A DNA stretch of 6,874 bases from Bordetella parapertussis. Its GTDB lineage: Bacteria > Pseudomonadota > Gammaproteobacteria > Burkholderiales > CAIKXV01. The stretch is from contig CAMDXD010000217.1 in the NCBI GenBank assembly GCA_945877995.1, forward strand, positions 1 to 6,874, given 5' to 3'. Shown piece after piece: positions 1 through 5,153 of this stretch. The position numbers and the translations under genes were made by a program. Below the pieces are notes generated by a model. The model was not told the origin of the DNA. It saw only the letters and a program-made list of their open reading frames with translations, and did not search any database. Position 1 is the first letter of the stretch; every line of letters begins with the position of its first letter.

Positions 1-42
1 CGCGCCGCCGATCCGGCCCGGCACTGCATCCCCGACGAGACG

Positions 43-798
43 ATGGACAGACAGGCGCTCAGCGATTACCTCGACAGCCTGCTGCCGCCCGCGGCGGTCG
101 ACGACTACTGCCCGAACGGGCTGCAGGTCGAGGGACGCGCAAAGGTGCACCGGCTGGTGACCGGGGTGACCGCCTCGCAGGCGCTGATCGATGCCGCCGT
201 GGACGCTGGGGCCGACGCGCTGCTGGTGCATCACGGCCTGTTCTGGAAGGGCGACAGCGGGCGGCTCACGGGCTATCGGCGGGCACGGGTCGCGCGCCTG
301 ATCGGTGCCGATCTCAACCTGTTCGCCTTCCACCTGCCGCTCGACGTGCATCCGACGCTCGGCAACAACAGCCGGCTCGGCGTGCAACTGGGGATCGAGC
401 GCACCGGTTCGCTCGATCGGGCCGGCCTGCTCGCGGTGGGCGACCTGCCGCAGCAGCTGACGGGCGCGACAACCCTGGCGGCATTCGCGCGCAAGGTCGC
501 GCTGGCGCTGGGGCGCGAGCCACTGGTGGTCGGCGATCCTGCGATGCCGCTGCGCCGCGCGGCATGGTGTACCGGCGGTGGCCAGCGCTACATCGAGGAC
601 GCCTGGCCGCACGCCGATGTCTTCATCACCGGAGAAGTGTCCGAGCAGACGGTGCATGTGGCCAGGGAGTGCGGAATCGCCCTGGTCTGCGCCGGTCACC
701 ACGCCACCGAGCGCTACGGGGTACAGGCCGTCGGCGAACATCTGGCGCGCGAGCACGGCCTCGATCACCGCTTCATCGACATCGACAACCCGGCCTGA
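43..798 (+). CDS. Nif3/YbgI-family dinuclear metal-centre protein
   Basis: The 251-residue product fits the Nif3 family (E. coli YbgI is of similar length), whose members form toroidal hexamers with a two-metal site in each subunit. The expected metal ligands are visible: the His pair H63-H64 in LVHHGLFWKGD, D101 in HLPLDVHP, and H219 with E223 in CAGHHATERYG. Other family signatures are CPNGLQVEG near residue 23, the Gly-rich CTGGG around 176 and FITGEVSEQ around 194. No signal peptide or membrane segment is seen, so it should be cytoplasmic. The exact reaction is not settled; databases often name the family GTP cyclohydrolase I type 2, a label I would not trust. The ATG start is preceded by only a weak purine stretch, but the MDRQALSDYLDSLL beginning matches the family N-terminus. 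It lies directly upstream of petABC, an arrangement common in betaproteobacteria, with its own gap and probably its own transcript. Confidence 0.93.
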   Translation: MDRQALSDYLDSLLPPAAVDDYCPNGLQVEGRAKVHRLVTGVTASQALIDAAVDAGADALLVHHGLFWKGDSGRLTGYRRARVARLIGADLNLFAFHLPLDVHPTLGNNSRLGVQLGIERTGSLDRAGLLAVGDLPQQLTGATTLAAFARKVALALGREPLVVGDPAMPLRRAAWCTGGGQRYIEDAWPHADVFITGEVSEQTVHVARECGIALVCAGHHATERYGVQAVGEHLAREHGLDHRFIDIDNPA

Positions 799-887
799 TC
801 CGCCGGTTTCGCCGCTTTCGGTCACCATTACGGCTGTCTGGAAGCGCGCGAAACGCGCTGCGACCGCCCGGCGAACGCATCCGAGGC

Positions 888-916
888 TTCAGGTCTCGCA
901 TCCGATTCGGTACAAT
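888..916 (+). promoter_or_regulatory. Candidate sigma-70 promoter for petABC
   Basis: A good -10 box, TACAAT, lies at 911-916, 35 bp before the petA ATG. The best -35 at 17-bp spacing is TTCAGG (888-893), which matches only three of six consensus positions. It sits in the only sizeable gap upstream of the operon (799-951, 153 bp), which is where a petA promoter is expected. No operator or known regulator site is recognised here. Confidence 0.42.
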
Positions 917-951
917 CCCGTGGTTATGGTTCCGGCAAAGGCTAGAATGAC

Positions 952-1596
952 ATGAGCAAGTCACCCTCGATGACCGCGCCCGTGGTTGGCAACACAAGCG
1001 GCGGATCCTTCACCCCGGCGGCACCTGGCGCTGAAATGCCTCAGCGGCGCAAGCTGCTGCTCGCGGCCACCTCGGCTGTCGGCGCAGCGGGTGCGGCGGC
1101 AGCGGGCGCGCCGTTTCTGGCGAGCTGGTTCCCGAGCGAGCGCGCGAAAGCAGCCGGTGCGCCGGTCGATGTCGACATCGGTGCGATCGAACCCGGCATG
1201 CTGCTGCGTGCCGAATGGCGCGGCCAGCCGGTCTGGGTGGTGCGCCGTACGCCCGAGATGCTGGCCACTCTCGATGCCGTAAAGCCGAAGCTGGCCGATC
1301 CCGAGTCGAAGTCGCCGCAGCAGCCCGACTACGCCGCCAACGCCACGCGCTCGATCAAGCCCGAGATGCTCGTGCTGCTCGGCATCTGCACCCACCTCGG
1401 CTGTTCGCCCACCGACCGGCTGGCGCCGACCGAAGGCTGGGCAGGCGGCTTCTACTGCCCCTGCCATGGTTCGGTGTTCGACCTGGCCGGGCGGGTGTTC
1501 GCCGGGATGCCCGCACCGACCAACCTGGTGGTGCCGCCATACAAGTTCTTGAACGACACTCGCCTGCGTATCGGCGACGACAGCAAGGGGGCATAA
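952..1596 (+). CDS. petA: Ubiquinol-cytochrome c reductase Rieske iron-sulfur subunit
   Basis: This is the Rieske 2Fe-2S subunit of cytochrome bc1, which takes an electron from ubiquinol at the Qo site and passes it to cytochrome c1. Both cluster-binding boxes are intact: C146-T-H148-L-G-C151 and C169-P-C171-H172-G-S174. C146, H148, C169 and H172 should ligate iron, and C151/C171 form the stabilising disulfide. A twin-arginine signal-anchor, QRRKLLLAATS (residues 31-41), followed by an Ala/Gly-rich helix to about residue 58, implies Tat export and a retained membrane anchor. FPSERAKAAGAPVDVDI forms the hinge leading into the periplasmic head. The ATG at 952 has AAAGG about 10 bp upstream. It gives about 30 residues of Ser/Pro/Gly-rich sequence before the Arg pair, longer than I expect; an in-frame ATG at 1036 (MPQRRK) would give a conventional N-terminus. 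First gene of the petABC operon, with petB 5 bp downstream. Confidence 0.96.
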   Translation: MSKSPSMTAPVVGNTSGGSFTPAAPGAEMPQRRKLLLAATSAVGAAGAAAAGAPFLASWFPSERAKAAGAPVDVDIGAIEPGMLLRAEWRGQPVWVVRRTPEMLATLDAVKPKLADPESKSPQQPDYAANATRSIKPEMLVLLGICTHLGCSPTDRLAPTEGWAGGFYCPCHGSVFDLAGRVFAGMPAPTNLVVPPYKFLNDTRLRIGDDSKGA

Positions 1597-1601
1597 GGGT
1601 C

Positions 1602-2891
1602 ATGAGTCGAATCGTTGCAGCCGGGCAAGGGCTGGTTGATTGGGTCGACGAGCGGTTCCCGCTGGTGTCGACCTGGAAGTACCACATGTCGGAGTACTAC
1701 GCTCCGAAGAACTTCAACTTCTGGTACTACTTCGGTTCGCTGGCGATGATCGTGCTGGTGCTGCAGATCGTCACCGGCATTTTCCTCACGATGAACTACA
1801 AGCCAGACGCGCTGACCGCGTTCGGCTCGGTCGAATACATCATGCGTGACGTGTCGGGCGGCTGGTTCATCCGCTACATGCACTCGACCGGCGCCTCGAT
1901 GTTCTTCGTCGTGGTGTACCTGCACATGATGCGCGCGCTGCTGTACGGCTCGTACCGCAAGCCGCGCGAACTGCTGTGGATCTTCGGCTGCATGATCTAC
2001 CTCGCCCTGATGGCCGAGGCCTTCATGGGCTACCTGCTGCCCTGGGGCCAGATGTCCTACTGGGGCGCGCAGGTGATCGTGAACCTGTTCTCCTCGGTGC
2101 CGTTCATCGGGCCCGACCTGTCGGTCTGGATCCGCGGCGACTTCCTGGTGTCCGACGCGACCCTGAACCGGTTCTTCGCGCTGCACGTGATCGCGCTGCC
2201 GCTGGTGCTGGCCGGGCTGGTGTTCCTGCACCTGGTCGCGCTGCACGAAGTGGGTTCGAACAACCCCGACGGCATCGAGATCAAGAAGAACAAGGATCCG
2301 ATCACCGGCAAGCCGGTCGACGGTATCCCGTTCTTCCCGTACTACATCGTGAAAGACCTGATCGGCATCGTCGTGTTCTTCATCGTGTTCTTCGCGATCC
2401 TGTTCTTCGGTCCTGAGATGGGTGGCTACTTCCTCGAGTACAACAACTTCCTGCCGGCAGACCCGCTGCAGACCCCGGCGCACATCGCCCCGGTCTGGTA
2501 CTTCACGCCCTTCTACGCGATGCTGCGTGCCGTGCCCGCGATGTTCGGGTCGCAGTTCGCAGGCGTGGCCGTGATGGGCGCGGGCGTGATCATCCTGTTC
2601 TTCCTGCCCTGGCTCGACAAGAGCCCCGTGAAGTCGATCCGCTACAAGGGTCCGATCTTCCGTGCTGCGCTGGCGATCTTCGTGGTGAGCTTCCTCGTGC
2701 TGGGTTACCTGGGCGTGGCCACGACCGATGTCTGGGGCAAGATGCCCGAGGTGCTGCCGATCATCGGTGGAGTCGAGGTGGCGACGATCGTCTCGCGCCT
2801 GCTGACGCTCGCCTATTTCGCGTTCTTCCTGGCAATGCCCTGGTACAGCCGCATCGACAAGTGCAAACCCGAACCCGAGCGGTTGACATGA
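1602..2891 (+). CDS. petB: Cytochrome b of the bc1 complex
   Basis: This 429-residue polytopic inner-membrane subunit carries hemes bL and bH and forms the Qo and Qi quinone sites. The heme-ligating histidines are H94 (RYMHSTGAS) and H108 (YLHMMR) on helix B, and H195 (FFALHVIALP) and H210 (VFLHLVALHE) on helix D. The spacings are 14 and 15 residues. The helix C signature GYLLPWGQMSYWGAQV (143-158) and the loop HEVGSNNPDG (215-224) are intact. The Qo motif is PVWY (297-300) rather than the mitochondrial PEWY, a variant known from beta- and gammaproteobacteria. Hydrophobic helices continue to near the C-terminus, consistent with full-length cytochrome b rather than split b6/subunit IV. The open frame extends far upstream inside petA. 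I chose the ATG at 1602 because an AAGGGGG stretch precedes it, it lies 5 bp after petA's stop, and the MSRI...DWVDERFP start is typical. The stop overlaps petC. Confidence 0.97.
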   Translation: MSRIVAAGQGLVDWVDERFPLVSTWKYHMSEYYAPKNFNFWYYFGSLAMIVLVLQIVTGIFLTMNYKPDALTAFGSVEYIMRDVSGGWFIRYMHSTGASMFFVVVYLHMMRALLYGSYRKPRELLWIFGCMIYLALMAEAFMGYLLPWGQMSYWGAQVIVNLFSSVPFIGPDLSVWIRGDFLVSDATLNRFFALHVIALPLVLAGLVFLHLVALHEVGSNNPDGIEIKKNKDPITGKPVDGIPFFPYYIVKDLIGIVVFFIVFFAILFFGPEMGGYFLEYNNFLPADPLQTPAHIAPVWYFTPFYAMLRAVPAMFGSQFAGVAVMGAGVIILFFLPWLDKSPVKSIRYKGPIFRAALAIFVVSFLVLGYLGVATTDVWGKMPEVLPIIGGVEVATIVSRLLTLAYFAFFLAMPWYSRIDKCKPEPERLT

Positions 2892-3661
2892 TGAAGATGG
2901 CCATGATCAGAAACCGGGCTATCGCAGCCCTCGTCAGCGTGGCCGCGCTGTTCGCGGCTGCGGTCCCGGCGACGGCGATCGCGTCGAGCAGCGAGTTCCC
3001 GCGCCAGCGCGCGCCGGTGAATCTGCAGGATGCGGTGTCCCTGCAACGCGGTGCGCATCTGTTCGTCAACTACTGCATGGGTTGCCACAGTGCGAACTAC
3101 ATGCGGTTCAACCGGCTGACCGATCTCGGGCTGACCGAAGAGCAGATCAAGGAGTACCTGCTGTTCGCGACCGACAAGGTGGGCTCGCCAATGACGATCG
3201 CGATGCGCCCGACCGATGCGAAAGAGTGGATGGGCAAGGCGCCACCGGACATGACCGTGATCGCCCGTTCCAAGCGTCCCGACTACATTTACACGCTGCT
3301 CAAGTCCTACTATGTCGATGAATCGCGTGCGCTGGGCTGGAACAACCTCGCATATCCGAACATCGGCATGCCGCATCCGCTCTGGCAGTTGCAGGGCGCG
3401 GCGCAACTGAAGATCGAGGAGAAGCAGTCCCACGGCCATGCGGTGCAGGTGAAGAGCATCGCCCCAGGTGAACCCGGCCTGCTGAACGCGGTTGAATACG
3501 ACCGCGCCGTCGGCGACCTGGTGAACTACCTGGTGTACATGGGCGAGCCGTGGAAGGTGCAGAGCAGCCGCGTCGGCATCATCGTCATGTTCTTCCTTGC
3601 GATCCTCCTCGTATTCGCGTATCTGCTGAAGCTCGAGTTCTGGCGGGACATCAAGCACTGA
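2888..3661 (+). CDS. petC: Cytochrome c1 of the bc1 complex
   Basis: This is the membrane-anchored c-type cytochrome that passes electrons from the Rieske protein to a soluble or membrane cytochrome c. From the ATG at 2888 it is 257 residues. Residues 1-32 form a Sec-type signal peptide with an Ala/Val-rich core and an ATAIAS cleavage region. The heme c attachment motif is C63-M-G-C66-H67, followed by SANYMRFNRL. The sixth heme ligand should be M161 in NIGMPHP. APPDMTVIAR (118-127) is also conserved. A single hydrophobic helix at about 228-247, then a short basic tail ending FWRDIKH, anchors the C-terminus. The start overlaps petB's stop as ATGA, implying translational coupling. In-frame ATGs at 2891, 2897 and 2903 are alternatives and would still leave a signal peptide; an upstream in-frame start at 2861 lies inside petB and is unlikely. 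Last gene of petABC. Confidence 0.95.
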   Translation: MMKMAMIRNRAIAALVSVAALFAAAVPATAIASSSEFPRQRAPVNLQDAVSLQRGAHLFVNYCMGCHSANYMRFNRLTDLGLTEEQIKEYLLFATDKVGSPMTIAMRPTDAKEWMGKAPPDMTVIARSKRPDYIYTLLKSYYVDESRALGWNNLAYPNIGMPHPLWQLQGAAQLKIEEKQSHGHAVQVKSIAPGEPGLLNAVEYDRAVGDLVNYLVYMGEPWKVQSSRVGIIVMFFLAILLVFAYLLKLEFWRDIKH

Positions 3662-3673
3662 GCTGTACCTGAA

Positions 3674-3689
3674 GGTGCTTTCCAGCACC
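3674..3689 (+). other. Hairpin after petC, no T-run
   Basis: GGTGCT (3674-3679) and AGCACC (3684-3689) form a perfect 6-bp stem with a TTCC loop, 12 bp after the petC stop. The sequence that follows is C-rich, not T-rich, so it does not look like an intrinsic terminator. It could stabilise the 3' end of a processed petABC message, but that is inference. Confidence 0.4.
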
Positions 3690-3703
3690 CCGGAACCCAC
3701 TCA

Positions 3704-3722
3704 CGCCGGCTCGAGACCGGCG
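3704..3722 (+). other. Hairpin abutting the sspA ribosome binding site
   Basis: CGCCGG (3704-3709) pairs perfectly with CCGGCG (3717-3722) across a 7-nt loop. The last base of the stem is the first G of the sspA Shine-Dalgarno sequence. The hairpin sits between petC and sspA and may shape ribosome access, but it leaves most of the binding site unpaired. Confidence 0.35.
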
Positions 3723-3728
3723 GAGGAG
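3722..3728 (+). promoter_or_regulatory. Strong Shine-Dalgarno site of sspA
   Basis: GGAGGAG lies 10 nt before the ATG at 3739. Two ATGs are adjacent (3739 and 3742); the spacing favours the first. This is by far the strongest ribosome binding site in the bc1/ssp block. It fits an independently initiated sspA, in contrast to petC and sspB, which rely on overlap or close spacing. Confidence 0.7.
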
Positions 3729-3738
3729 AACTTATAAA

Positions 3739-4338
3739 ATGATGACCTTGTATTCGGGAACGACCTGTCCGTTCTCGCAGCGCTGCCGGATTGTCCTTTA
3801 CGAAAAGGGCATGGATTTCCAGATCACCGACGTCGACCTGTTCAACAAGCCGGAAGACCTGGCGGTGATGAACCCGTACAACCGGGTGCCGGTGCTGGTC
3901 GAACGCGACCTCGTGCTCTACGAGTCGAACATCATCAACGAGTACATCGACGACCGCTTCCCGCATCCGCAACTGATGCCGGCCGATCCGGTGATGCGGG
4001 CGCGGGCGCGGCTGTTCCTGTACCGCTTCGAGAACGAACTGTTCTGCCACGTCGATACGCTCGAGAAGGGCAATGCCAAGACGGTCGATAAGGCACGCCA
4101 GATCATCCGCGACAACCTGACCGTGATCGCGCCTGTATTCACCAAGCAGAAATACATGCTGGGCGAGGAATTCTCGATGCTCGACGTCGCGATCGCGCCG
4201 CTGCTCTGGCGCCTGGAGCATTACGGTATCGAACTGCCCCGGCAGGCGGCGCCGCTGGCGAAGTATGCCGAACGGCTGTTCAGCCGGCCGGCTTTCATCG
4301 ATGCGATGACGCCGTCCGAGAAGGTGATGCGCAAGTAG
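3739..4338 (+). CDS. sspA: Stringent starvation protein A
   Basis: This 199-residue protein has a glutathione S-transferase fold, but SspA proteins bind RNA polymerase rather than acting as detoxifying enzymes. They act as transcription factors in starvation and acid stress. Residues 1 to about 78 form the thioredoxin-like N-domain, with SGTTCPFSQRCRIVLYEKG at the start, NRVPVLVERDLVLYES (48-63) containing the cis-Pro, and ESNIINEYID. The conserved FPHPQLMP segment (74-81) holds the PHP surface patch (75-77) tied to polymerase contact in E. coli SspA. An all-helical C-domain follows, with the expected FSMLDVAIAPLLWRL (145-159) and a C-terminal RPAFIDAMTPSEK. A generic GST is less likely because of the PHP patch and the adjacent sspB. 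It lies 77 bp after petC without an intrinsic terminator and 10 bp before sspB, so it may be read both from petABC and from an unseen promoter of its own. Confidence 0.95.
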   Translation: MMTLYSGTTCPFSQRCRIVLYEKGMDFQITDVDLFNKPEDLAVMNPYNRVPVLVERDLVLYESNIINEYIDDRFPHPQLMPADPVMRARARLFLYRFENELFCHVDTLEKGNAKTVDKARQIIRDNLTVIAPVFTKQKYMLGEEFSMLDVAIAPLLWRLEHYGIELPRQAAPLAKYAERLFSRPAFIDAMTPSEKVMRK

Positions 4339-4348
4339 GCCTGTCGAC

Positions 4349-4795
4349 ATGACCGACCCTACGACCAAACCCTACCTCGTCCGCGCCATCTATGAATGGT
4401 GCAGCGACTCGGGTTACACCCCCTTCATCTCGGTGAAGGTGGACGGGTCGACACGGGTGCCGCTCGAGTTCGTGAAGAACGGCGAGATCGTGCTCAACGT
4501 CAGCCAGGACGCGACCCGCAACATCACTCTGGGGCGCGACGTGGTGCAGTTCTCTGCCCGTTTCAACGGCGTGTCGCGCGAGATCAGCGTGCCGATCGGT
4601 GCGATCGCCGCGATCTTCGCAAAAGAGAACGGACAGGGGCTGTTCTTCCCGACCGAGGCGGCGGCCGGCACGCAGGGGCAGGCTACCGAGGCCCCGGAGT
4701 CGCCCACGGCCAGCGATAGCGGCGACGAGCCGGGGCCCGACACGCCGACGAGTCCGTCGCGTCCGTCGCGTCCGCGTCTGCAAGTGGTCAAGTAG
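4349..4795 (+). CDS. sspB: ClpXP protease specificity-enhancing factor SspB
   Basis: SspB is a cytoplasmic dimeric adaptor that captures ssrA-tagged polypeptides from stalled ribosomes and hands them to ClpXP. The 148-residue protein has the expected three parts. Residues 1 to about 101 form the substrate-binding domain: KPYLVRAIYEWC, TPFISVKVD (24-32), GEIVLNVS (45-52), and VPIGAIAAIFAKENGQGLFF (81-100). A flexible linker of about 38 residues follows, rich in Ala, Ser, Pro, Asp and Glu. The end, RPRLQVVK, matches the ClpX-binding tail of E. coli SspB, which ends in LRVVK. So both substrate and ClpX ends look functional. The linker contains a 9-bp tandem DNA repeat (4752-4774). The start lies 10 bp after sspA's stop with only a weak AGG, implying coupled translation. 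No clear intrinsic terminator follows before the tRNA promoter. Confidence 0.95.
   Translation: MTDPTTKPYLVRAIYEWCSDSGYTPFISVKVDGSTRVPLEFVKNGEIVLNVSQDATRNITLGRDVVQFSARFNGVSREISVPIGAIAAIFAKENGQGLFFPTEAAAGTQGQATEAPESPTASDSGDEPGPDTPTSPSRPSRPRLQVVK
4752..4774 (+). repeat. 9-bp tandem repeat in the sspB linker
   Basis: The unit GTCCGTCGC occurs at 4752-4760 and 4761-4769, followed by a partial GTCCG. It encodes a repeating Pro-Ser-Arg track (SPSRPSRPR) just before the ClpX-binding tail. The 9-bp unit keeps the reading frame, so slippage would change linker length without breaking the protein. Confidence 0.75.
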
Positions 4796-4861
4796 CAGCC
4801 GCCCGGCGGACGCAGCCCCGCACCAGCCGACGCGTATAGCACCGGCGCCGGGAGGCTCGCT

Positions 4862-4867
4862 TATACT
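4862..4867 (+). promoter_or_regulatory. Candidate -10 box of the tRNA-Thr promoter
   Basis: TATACT ends 12 bp before the mature tRNA 5' end, and a C/G-containing discriminator follows. That is the usual placement for a tRNA promoter. The hexamer 17 bp upstream (GCACCG, 4839-4844) is a poor -35, so the call rests on the -10 and its position. Confidence 0.5.
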
Positions 4868-4879
4868 CCTGTCGGACCG

Positions 4880-4955
4880 GCCGGATTAGCTCAGTTGGTA
4901 GAGCAGCGGTTTTGTAAACCGAAGGTCACGGGTTCGAATCCTGTATCCGGCACCA
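4880..4955 (+). tRNA. tRNA-Thr (anticodon UGU)
   Basis: This is a complete 76-nt cloverleaf with CCA encoded. The acceptor stem GCCGGAT/ATCCGGC (4880-4886 with 4945-4951) is perfect over 7 bp. The D-stem is GCTC/GAGC (4889-4892 with 4901-4904). The anticodon loop TTTGTAA (4911-4917) carries TGT at 4913-4915. Four of the five anticodon-stem pairs are canonical, with G-A at 27-43. The T-arm ACGGG-TTCGAAT-CCTGT (4928-4944) has one G-T pair. Discriminator A is at 4952 and CCA at 4953-4955. It should read ACA, and ACG by wobble. A tyrosine integrase gene starts 198 bp downstream on the same strand, so the 3' half of this gene is the probable integration target, with the gene regenerated by the insertion. 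Confidence 0.97.
4933..4955 (+). other. Probable att site within the tRNA-Thr 3' end
   Basis: Integrases of the P4/DUF4102 type usually recombine in the T-arm or 3' end of a tRNA gene and leave the int gene close to the restored tRNA. The T-loop to CCA segment here lies in exactly that position relative to int. This is inferred from position only. No exact duplicate of the segment is visible elsewhere in the window, so the core boundaries cannot be set. Confidence 0.5.
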
Positions 4956-4960
4956 TCAGT

Positions 4961-4990
4961 CTGTTTGAAGTTGTCCGAAGTCATCCGAAG
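4961..4990 (+). repeat. Three phased 10-bp repeats 3' of the tRNA
   Basis: Three consecutive decamers, at 4961-4970, 4971-4980 and 4981-4990, share the pattern YYRTYYGAAG; the second and third both contain TCCGAAG. The 10-bp period puts them on one face of the helix. They lie between the probable recombination core and the integrase gene, where integrase arm sites or excisionase sites are often found. That function is inferred. Confidence 0.5.
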
Positions 4991-4999
4991 AGCCTACCT

Positions 5000-5025
5000 A
5001 AGCCCGCGTGTCTGCGGGCTTTTTT
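5000..5025 (+). terminator. Intrinsic terminator downstream of tRNA-Thr
   Basis: AGCCCGC (5001-5007) and GCGGGCT (5014-5020) form a perfect 7-bp GC-rich stem with loop GTGTCT, followed by an unbroken T-run at 5020-5025. An additional A-T pair (5000 with 5021) is possible. It is the clearest terminator in the window. It ends the tRNA transcript and separates it from int. If integration occurred at the tRNA 3' end, this terminator belongs to the inserted DNA. Confidence 0.9.
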
Positions 5026-5070
5026 ACGTCTAGAGGGTGCGGGGCTGTCCGGTGGCGTCCCTTTGCAGCC

Positions 5071-5121
5071 GGGGGTGCGTGGGGGTACGTTTCGGGGGTA
5101 TCCCGCTACCTTTGGGGGTAC
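5071..5121 (+). repeat. Four GGGGGT motifs upstream of int (candidate arm sites)
   Basis: GGGGGT occurs at 5071, 5081, 5094 and 5114. The last three continue as GGGGGTA, and the second and fourth as GGGGGTACG. All are in the same orientation, at intervals of 10, 13 and 20 bp, within 83 bp of the int start. Similar G-run repeats are common upstream of integrases with a DUF4102 arm-binding domain. They could serve both as arm-type sites and, because they must overlap the int promoter, in autoregulation. Function is inferred. Confidence 0.6.
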
Positions 5122-5138
5122 GCGACCAAACCGCCGTC

Positions 5139-5147
5139 AGGAAAGGG
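5139..5147 (+). promoter_or_regulatory. Shine-Dalgarno site deciding the int start
   Basis: AGGAAAGGG ends 6 nt before the ATG at 5154. The open frame continues upstream to a GTG at 5037, but that region holds the G-run repeats and has no comparable site, so 5154 is taken as the start. Confidence 0.75.
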
Positions 5148-5153
5148 CACCAA

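Noticed and set aside
1..42. Possible end or start of another gene at the left edge
   Set aside because: Only 42 bases are visible, with no recognisable coding sequence or site; a divergent upstream gene is plausible from known gene order but cannot be supported here.
843..859. Hairpin AGCGCG-CGAAA-CGCGCT after the Nif3 gene
   Set aside because: A perfect 6-bp stem, but no T-run follows, so it cannot be called an intrinsic terminator; such stems arise easily in GC-rich DNA.
943..948. TAGAAT as an alternative petA -10 box
   Set aside because: It ends only 3 bp before the ATG, which would leave essentially no leader. TACAAT at 911-916 is better placed.
1215..1601. In-frame 5' extension of the petB reading frame into petA
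   Set aside because: It overlaps the strongly supported Rieske gene and its translation is an Arg/Ala-rich shadow. Cytochrome b homology begins at the ATG at 1602.
1452..2483. 343-codon antisense ORF over petB
   Set aside because: It is very rich in His, Arg, Val, Asp and Gln, has no recognisable domain, and lies opposite conserved petB codons: a GC-rich shadow. The antisense ORF at 2813-3700 over petC was dismissed on the same grounds.
3732..3738. TTATAAA before sspA as a -10 box
   Set aside because: It directly abuts the start codon and lies downstream of the Shine-Dalgarno site, so it is a spacer sequence and not a promoter for sspA.
5037..5153. Upstream GTG start for the integrase
   Set aside because: It would translate the G-run repeat array, has no good ribosome site, and adds residues not seen at the DUF4102 N-terminus. 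ATG 5154 has AGGAAAGGG at proper spacing.
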